Assembly (NCBI GenBank): GCA_027489375.1
Contig: JAIXZW010000004.1
Span: forward strand, 1 to 64,000
Length of the DNA stretch: 64,000 bases
From: Paracoccaceae bacterium
GTDB taxonomy: Bacteria > Pseudomonadota > Alphaproteobacteria > Rhodobacterales > Rhodobacteraceae
Direction of reading: 5' to 3'
The translations under genes were made by a program, and so were the position numbers. The notes under the pieces are model-generated. The model searched no databases. It was not told the origin of the DNA and was given only the letters and a program-made list of their open reading frames with translations. The stretch's first letter is position 1. Each line of letters opens with the position of its first letter. Shown piece by piece: positions 56,781 through 64,000 of this stretch.

Positions 56781-56830
56781 TAGGATCGCCCCCCGACCCG
56801 GACGCACAGCAAGATCCTTCGACGGATTAT

Positions 56831-56854
56831 GCAATTTTCTTCGAAGAAAACTGC
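56831..56854. repeat. AT-rich palindrome GCAATTTTCTTC/GAAGAAAACTGC
   Basis: Twelve-base arms with one mismatch and no loop centre (TTCGAA). It is an AT island in a GC-rich spacer, about 120 bases before the next permease. It resembles the fabD-downstream hairpin in its TTTTC/GAAAA stem. Confidence 0.55.
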
Positions 56855-56974
56855 GTGCGCGCCCCGACCTCCCGCAGCGCGCCCCTTCCCTCCGATGCGA
56901 CACCGCATGTCGCCCCCAGCCCAGCCCTATGCTCCGCAATCTCTAGGCTAACCCCAGACCAAAGCGAGGCTTCC

Positions 56975-57922
56975 ATGACCGCCATCACCCCGCCCTTCCG
57001 CCGCGAAAGCGCCAAGGGCATCGCCTTCCTCGTCGCGGGCGTCGCGGTCTTCTCCTTGCAGGACCTGATCCTGAAACTCCTGTCGGGCGACTACCCGCTG
57101 CATCAGGCGATGGTCCTGCGCAGCCTGACCGCCATCCCCTTCCTGCTCGGCCTCGTGCATATGGAGGCGGGGCTGAAATCGCTCTTCACCGCAGGCACAT
57201 GGGCGATGATCCGGCGCGGGGTCATCATGTTCCTCGCCTATACCTCCTACTACCTCGCCCTGCCCGCCCTGCCTATGGCAACGACCGTCGCGCTCTACTT
57301 CTCGGCGCCGCTTTTCATCACCATGCTCTCGGTGCTGATGCTGGGCGAAAAGGTCGGTCCCCGCCGCTGGTTCGCGCTGCTTGCAGGCTTCGTCGGCGTG
57401 GTCATCATGCTGCGCCCCACGGGCGCGGTCTTCGAATGGGCGGCCCTCCTGCCCGTCTTCTCGGGCTTTGCCTATGCGCTCTCGATGATCTCGGCCCGCC
57501 GCCTCGGCACCACCGAAAGCGCCGCCGCCCTTGCCTTCTGGGGCAATGCCGTCTTCCTTGCCGCAGCCCTCGTCCTTTCGGCCATCCTCGGCTCCGGCGC
57601 CTATGGCGGCGAGGCGCATCCCTCCCTCGCATTCCTCCTGCGCGGCTGGGTCATGCCCACGGCCTTCGACGCCATGCTGATGATGTCCTGCGGCGTGATC
57701 GCCGCCGCGGGCCTCACGCTCCTGACGCAAGCCTACCGCATCGCCGAAGCTTCGGTCGTCACGCCCTTCGAATACACCGGCATGATCTGGTCGGTGCTCT
57801 ACGGCTGGATGTTCTGGCGGCAATGGCCCGATGCCACCGCATGGGGCGGCATCGCCATCATCATCGGCGCGGGGCTCTACGTCCTCTGGCGCGAACAGGC
57901 GACCAGGCGTCAGACCGGCTGA
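56975..57922 (+). CDS. DMT-superfamily (EamA) permease
   Basis: 315 aa with ten membrane segments in two EamA repeats: FLVAGVAVFSLQDLILKLLSG, YTSYYLALPALPMATTVALYFSAPLF, ALLAGFVGVVIMLRP in the first and EASVVTPFEYTGMIWSVLYGWMFW in the second. Substrate unknown. Start ATG 56975 follows GCGAGG; the upstream frame to 56765 crosses the palindrome and is rejected. Its 3' end overlaps the convergent sulfotransferase by 13 bases. Confidence 0.83.
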   Translation: MTAITPPFRRESAKGIAFLVAGVAVFSLQDLILKLLSGDYPLHQAMVLRSLTAIPFLLGLVHMEAGLKSLFTAGTWAMIRRGVIMFLAYTSYYLALPALPMATTVALYFSAPLFITMLSVLMLGEKVGPRRWFALLAGFVGVVIMLRPTGAVFEWAALLPVFSGFAYALSMISARRLGTTESAAALAFWGNAVFLAAALVLSAILGSGAYGGEAHPSLAFLLRGWVMPTAFDAMLMMSCGVIAAAGLTLLTQAYRIAEASVVTPFEYTGMIWSVLYGWMFWRQWPDATAWGGIAIIIGAGLYVLWREQATRRQTG

Positions 57923-58818
57923 CGCGCCGCGATCGCCTTGGCCCGCGTGTAAAGTTCAAGATCGGCGGCGAACCACGGCTCCAGCACCTCGCGCGCCAAT
58001 TCGTTGCGCACCGACAGCACGCTCGGCTTGCCCGCATTCTCGAAAGCCACCAGCGGCGCGGTCTTGCCCGCCCCCGCCAAAGCTCCGAGCCGCCGCTGCA
58101 ACCCCGCCTGATCCTCGCACAGCCCGACGACCGAGAAGGTGTCGAGGTTCTGGATCGCCCGCTCCACATCCCGCGGTGCCAGCGCCTTGACCATCGACGC
58201 CATCGACCCCGTCAGCAGCATCCGCACCTGAAGATTGTCGAACCCGCCCTCCACCGGCGACCAAAGCCGCACCAGCCGCTCCATGCTCGTGCGCGAGGCG
58301 AAATCCGTCCGCGCCACGGCATCGGCCATGACGCGCCACGACGCCTCCCACGGCCCGGCGGGGATCGGCTCGCCGTCATTGTAGCGCCCGATGCAGTTGA
58401 TATGCGACACCAGCCGCGCCCAAGGATCGCGCAGCACCGTCACGCGGCGATAGGCCGACGATCCGGTAAAGAATTCCCACCGCACCAGCGGCACATGGCC
58501 CGCCACCACATCGGTGGTCAGCGTCTCGGACTTCCGCGACAGAAGCTGCGGCAACATCCCCTCGACGCCTTGCACCACGGCCTGCTGGCCCCAGTATTTG
58601 CCAAGATATTTCAGCACCGTCCCGCCCGAGGTGCGCGGAATATGCAGGAAAAACACGGGAAGTGCGTCACCCTTCGGCTCGAACGGCACGGGCCGTCCGC
58701 CCAAGGCGGGCTTGCCACTGAAGATGAAGCGGTCGCGTTCGGTTCCGGGCATCGCCGGAACATCGTCACGGACCAGGGCAACCGGATCAGCTTTCAGACG
58801 TCGAAACCCAAACACCAT
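57910..58818 (-). CDS. Sulfotransferase-family protein
   Basis: 302 aa. FFLHIPRTSGGTVLKYL is a PAPS 5'-phosphosulfate-loop motif and RRVTVLRDPWARLVSHINC a 3'-phosphate-binding motif, as in the sulfotransferase family 2. Such proteins sulfate cell-surface carbohydrates or other acceptors. No neighbouring capsule genes give a substrate. The C-terminus overlaps the convergent permease by 13 bases. Confidence 0.75.
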   Translation of the reverse strand: MVFGFRRLKADPVALVRDDVPAMPGTERDRFIFSGKPALGGRPVPFEPKGDALPVFFLHIPRTSGGTVLKYLGKYWGQQAVVQGVEGMLPQLLSRKSETLTTDVVAGHVPLVRWEFFTGSSAYRRVTVLRDPWARLVSHINCIGRYNDGEPIPAGPWEASWRVMADAVARTDFASRTSMERLVRLWSPVEGGFDNLQVRMLLTGSMASMVKALAPRDVERAIQNLDTFSVVGLCEDQAGLQRRLGALAGAGKTAPLVAFENAGKPSVLSVRNELAREVLEPWFAADLELYTRAKAIAARQPV

Positions 58819-58914
58819 CTACCAAGGCCCCCCTTGCAGGCCCGCCATTCACAGGGTCCGGACCGGGCCGTCCCCCATTCCTACCCTCGCGGTCCGTCAT
58901 CGGACCGTCTTGGC

Positions 58915-58942
58915 AAAAAGGCCGGAGATTTCTCTCCGGCCT
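58915..58942 (-). terminator. Terminator of tig
   Basis: On the minus strand AAGGCCGGAGA-GAAA-TCTCCGGCCTT (11 bp) is followed by TTTT. It lies about 8 bases after the tig stop. Confidence 0.9.
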
Positions 58943-58950
58943 TCCGTTTA

Positions 58951-60285
58951 TCACAGCTCGTCGAGCGCTTCGATTGCTTTTTGCAAGTCTTCCTTGCTCA
59001 CCTCTTTGTCCGCAACCTTGGCTCCGGCAACGATGTGATCCACGACCTTGTCCTCGAAGATCGGCGCGCGCAGCTGCTGCTGGGCTTGCGGGTTCTTCTG
59101 GATAAAGTCGAAATAGGCGCGCTCCTGACCCGGATAGTTGCGGGCCTGCGCCAGCACGGCCTGGGTCATTTCGGCGTCCGTCACGGTCACTTCGGCCTTG
59201 CGACCGACTTCGGCCAGCAAGAGGCCCAGACGCACGCGGCGCTCGGCAAGCTGCTTGTGCTCGTCGGTCGTCTCGATATTGCCGTGGTTGTGGCCATGCT
59301 CGTGCGGGTTTTCTTCGTGCCACAGCTGGTGCGCGATCTGCGCGGCTTCGGCTTCCACCAGCTTCGCCGGCAGGTCGAACTTCACCATCGCGTCAAGCTG
59401 GTCGAGCAGCGCCCGCTTCAGCACGGCGCGCGAGGCACCCTTGTATTCCGCTTCCAGACGTTCCGAAATCTGGCCCTTCAGCGCCGCCAGATCCTCGGCC
59501 CCGAACTTCTTGGCCAGCTCGTCGTCGATGGCGGCAGGCTTCGGCTCCTTCACCGCTTTCACGGTGCAGGCGAAGACAGCGGCCTTTCCGGCCAGATGCG
59601 CAGCGCCGTAAGCTTCGGGGAAGGTCACGTTGACCGAAACCTCGTCACCGGCCTTGGCACCGATCAACTGGTCCTCGAAGCCCGGAATGAACGACTTCGA
59701 GCCGAGCACGAGCGCATAGTCCTCGGCCGAGCCGCCTTCGAATTCCACGCCATCGACCGAACCCTTGAAGTCGATCACGATCTGGTCGCCGTCCTTGGCC
59801 TTGGAGCCTTTCTTGCGGTCCTCGAAGGACTGCGCGGTTCCGGCAAGGTTCTTCAGCGCCTCTTCCACATCGGCGTCCGTCGCCTTCACGACCAGACGGT
59901 CGATCTTGACCTTCGACGCGTCCACATCGGGAATCGGCGGCAGGGCTTCATAGGACATCTCGACGACGACATCCTTGCCTTCCGACCAGGTCTCGCCATC
60001 GACCATCTTCACTTCGGGCTGAAGCGCCGGACGGTCGCCCGACTTGTCGAAATGCTCTTTCATCGCGCCGTCGATGGCGTCCTGCATGGCATCGCCAAGG
60101 ATGCGCTGGCCGAACTGCTTTTTCAGGATCGGCAGCGGCACCTTGCCCTTGCGGAAACCCTTCATCTCGATCTCGGGCTGCGCCTCGACCAGCTTTTCCT
60201 GAACCTTGGCGTCCAGTTCGGCGGCCGTCACCGTGATGGTGTAGCTGCGCTTCAGACCTTCGTTCAGGGTCTCGGTGACCTGCAT
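58951..60285 (-). CDS. tig: Trigger factor
   Basis: 444 aa ribosome-bound chaperone and proline isomerase. The ribosome-binding signature GFRKGKVP is at residues about 44-51; the FKBP-like domain has [21 protein letters not shown]; a long helical C-terminal arm follows. Start [14 protein letters not shown] at 60285. The tRNA-Leu gene ends only 24 bases upstream on the same strand. Confidence 0.95.
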   Translation of the reverse strand: MQVTETLNEGLKRSYTITVTAAELDAKVQEKLVEAQPEIEMKGFRKGKVPLPILKKQFGQRILGDAMQDAIDGAMKEHFDKSGDRPALQPEVKMVDGETWSEGKDVVVEMSYEALPPIPDVDASKVKIDRLVVKATDADVEEALKNLAGTAQSFEDRKKGSKAKDGDQIVIDFKGSVDGVEFEGGSAEDYALVLGSKSFIPGFEDQLIGAKAGDEVSVNVTFPEAYGAAHLAGKAAVFACTVKAVKEPKPAAIDDELAKKFGAEDLAALKGQISERLEAEYKGASRAVLKRALLDQLDAMVKFDLPAKLVEAEAAQIAHQLWHEENPHEHGHNHGNIETTDEHKQLAERRVRLGLLLAEVGRKAEVTVTDAEMTQAVLAQARNYPGQERAYFDFIQKNPQAQQQLRAPIFEDKVVDHIVAGAKVADKEVSKEDLQKAIEALDEL

Positions 60286-60309
60286 GTTTCCGTCCTTCTT
60301 TTCATCCAC

Positions 60310-60394
60310 TGGTGCGGGTGGAGGGACTTGAACCCCCACGCCTTGCGGCGCCAGAACCTAAATCTGGTGCGTCTACCAGTTTCGCCACACCCGC
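60310..60394 (-). tRNA. tRNA-Leu(UAG), CCA-encoded
   Basis: 85 bases with acceptor GCGGGTG pairing CACCCGC, long variable arm (GGCGCCGCAAGGCGTG region), GGTTCAAGTCC T-loop and 3' CCA encoded. The anticodon stem CCAGA-TTTAGGT-TCTGG gives anticodon TAG, reading CUA/CUN leucine codons. It is directly upstream of tig on the same strand. Confidence 0.95.
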
Positions 60395-60469
60395 AAATTG
60401 CCCAAAGCCCGCCCGTCCGTCCCCTCAGGTCCGGCCCGCACGCGCCCTGAAAATTCCGCGTCCTTCTAG

Positions 60470-62674
<2,205 letters not shown>

Positions 62675-62735
62675 TACACCGGAACGGCCCCCGCGGCCCG
62701 ACCGTCCCGAAACACTCAACCCGAAAGGCATCATG

Positions 62736-64000
62736 ATGAGCGCAGTAGCGAATGCTCTGAAACTGATGAAGGACGAGGAAGTCGAATACGTCGACATCCG
62801 CTTCACCGACCCCAAAGGCAAACTCCAGCACGTGACGCTGATTGCCGACCTCGTGGATGAAGACTTCTTCGAAGAAGGCTTCATGTTCGACGGCTCGTCC
62901 ATCGCCGGCTGGAAGTCGATCGACCAGTCCGACATGAAGCTGATGCCCGATGCCTCGTCGGTCTACATCGACCCCTTCTACGCCGAAAAGACCATGTGCG
63001 TGCATTGCAACGTGGTCGAACCCGACACCGGCGAAGCCTATGACCGCTGCCCGCGCCAGATCGCGCTGAAAGCCGAAGCCTACCTGAAATCCTCGGGCAT
63101 CGGCGACGCCTTCTACTGCGGCCCCGAAGCCGAATTCTTCATCTTCGACGACGTCCGCTACTCGGTCGCGCCGAACAAGGTGTCGTTCCAGATCGACGCC
63201 GAAGCCGCCGCATGGAACACCGACGCCTCCTTCGAAGGCGGCAACCTCGCCCACCGCGCCGGCTTCAAGGGCGGCTACTTCCCGGTGAACCCGATCGACG
63301 AAGCGCAGGACCTGCGCGGCGAGATGCTCTCGACCATGAAGCGCATGGGCATCAAGGTCGACAAGCACCACCACGAAGTGGCGACCTGCCAGCACGAACT
63401 CGGCATGATCTTCGGCGGTCTCGTCGAACAGGCCGACAACATCCAGAAATACAAATACGTCATCCACAACGTCGCGGCCGCCTATGGCAAGACCGTGACC
63501 TTCATGCCCAAACCCATGAAGGGCGACAACGGCTCGGGGATGCACGTCAACATGTCGATCTGGAAGGACGGCAAGCCGCTCTTCGCGGGCGACCAGTATG
63601 CCGACCTCTCGATGGAAGCGCTCTACTTCATCGGCGGCATCCTCAAGCACGCCAAGGCGCTGAACGCGATCACCAACCCGTCCACCAACTCCTACAAGCG
63701 CCTGATCCCCGGCTTCGAAGCACCGGTCCTGCGCGCCTACTCCGCCCGCAACCGCTCGGGCTGCGTCCGTATTCCGTGGACGGAATCGCCGAAAGCGAAG
63801 CGCGTCGAAGCCCGTTTCCCCGATCCGTCGGCGAACCCCTATCTGGCTTTCGCGGCGCTCCTGATGGCCGGCCTTGACGGCATCAAGAACAAGATCCACC
63901 CCGGCCCGGCTTCGGACAAGGACCTCTACGACCTGCCGCCCGAAGAACTGGCCGAAATCCCGACCGTCTGCGGCTCGCTCCGCGAGGCGCTGGAAGAGCT
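62736..64000 (+). CDS. glnA: Glutamine synthetase type I, 3' truncated by window end
   Basis: About 421 of an expected 465-470 codons. Motifs: FDGSSIAGW, the metal-site region [13 protein letters not shown] and [44 protein letters not shown], and the adenylylation Tyr in [10 protein letters not shown] near the end. ATG 62736 is preferred over 62733 for spacing to AAAGG. Assimilates ammonium; GSI is adenylylated under GlnB control. Confidence 0.95.
   Translation, partial: MSAVANALKLMKDEEVEYVDIRFTDPKGKLQHVTLIADLVDEDFFEEGFMFDGSSIAGWKSIDQSDMKLMPDASSVYIDPFYAEKTMCVHCNVVEPDTGEAYDRCPRQIALKAEAYLKSSGIGDAFYCGPEAEFFIFDDVRYSVAPNKVSFQIDAEAAAWNTDASFEGGNLAHRAGFKGGYFPVNPIDEAQDLRGEMLSTMKRMGIKVDKHHHEVATCQHELGMIFGGLVEQADNIQKYKYVIHNVAAAYGKTVTFMPKPMKGDNGSGMHVNMSIWKDGKPLFAGDQYADLSMEALYFIGGILKHAKALNAITNPSTNSYKRLIPGFEAPVLRAYSARNRSGCVRIPWTESPKAKRVEARFPDPSANPYLAFAALLMAGLDGIKNKIHPGPASDKDLYDLPPEELAEIPTVCGSLREALEE

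Noticed and set aside
60310-60394. tRNA-Leu as integration site of a mobile element
   Set aside because: No integrase or direct repeat of the tRNA 3' end was found in the flanks.

Overview
The window is a 64 kb piece of a high-GC chromosome from an alphaproteobacterium of the Rhodobacterales/Rhodobacteraceae (Rhodobacter/Roseobacter type). The evidence is a complete Rhodobacter capsulatus-type gene transfer agent (GTA) structural cluster, an alphaproteobacterial order ftsB - pdhA - lipoyl-pdhB - pdhC, a class II (B12) ribonucleotide reductase, a Mur/Fur-type regulator, and a trimethylamine/dimethylamine oxidation cluster as known in roseobacters. No integrase, transposase, CRISPR array or rRNA operon was seen. 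The window reads as core chromosome carrying one domesticated phage-like element.

Layout. 1-7.9 kb (minus strand): methylated-amine catabolism, with tmm (trimethylamine monooxygenase), an APC-family permease and dmmDABC (dimethylamine monooxygenase); a further open frame runs off the left edge. The three transcription units share a palindromic AT-rich operator-like sequence. 8.0-14.3 kb: tctE/tctD sensor kinase and response regulator, divergent from an orphan periplasmic binding protein and the tctCBA tripartite tricarboxylate transporter. 14.4-18.1 kb: nrdJ with a long, structured 5' leader. 18.8-28.8 kb: mur/fur, two DMT permeases, anmK, tyrS, two cyclophilins, and the glycolytic genes eno, pgk and a class I aldolase. 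29.0-33.1 kb: ftsB and the pyruvate dehydrogenase E1alpha/E1beta/E2 operon. 33.2-48.0 kb (minus strand): cysE and the whole GTA cluster g1 to g15 plus a short terminal gene, most genes joined by 1-4 base stop/start overlaps. 48.2-53.2 kb: mltG and the fatty-acid synthesis genes fabF, acpP, fabG, fabD. 53.4-58.8 kb: a soluble chemotaxis-type protein, a PACE-type efflux protein, rpsF-rpsR-rplI with an S6:S18-like leader, a DMT permease and a sulfotransferase. 58.9-64 kb: tig just downstream of tRNA-Leu(UAG), a bifunctional NAD(P)HX repair gene, glnB and the 5' part of glnA, cut by the window end.

How the genes work together. The left block would oxidise TMA to TMAO (Tmm) and DMA to monomethylamine plus formaldehyde (DmmABC), with DmmD probably handling one-carbon units on folate. 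TMAO demethylase and the methylamine-to-glutamate genes are not in the window. The Tct block couples sensing of a carboxylate to its uptake. The glycolytic genes, PDH and fab genes form a carbon route from triose phosphates to acetyl-CoA and fatty acids. The GTA block encodes the particle that packages host DNA.

The most interesting unexplained signals are non-coding: the shared methylamine operator; a covarying composite hairpin repeat ending in AAATATCCTCGGGGGG; an array of four small palindromes with a shared architecture next to tRNA-Leu; and tandem CtrA-like boxes with a terminator-like hairpin in front of the GTA operon. Homology and family calls are by reading the protein sequences; no database search was run.
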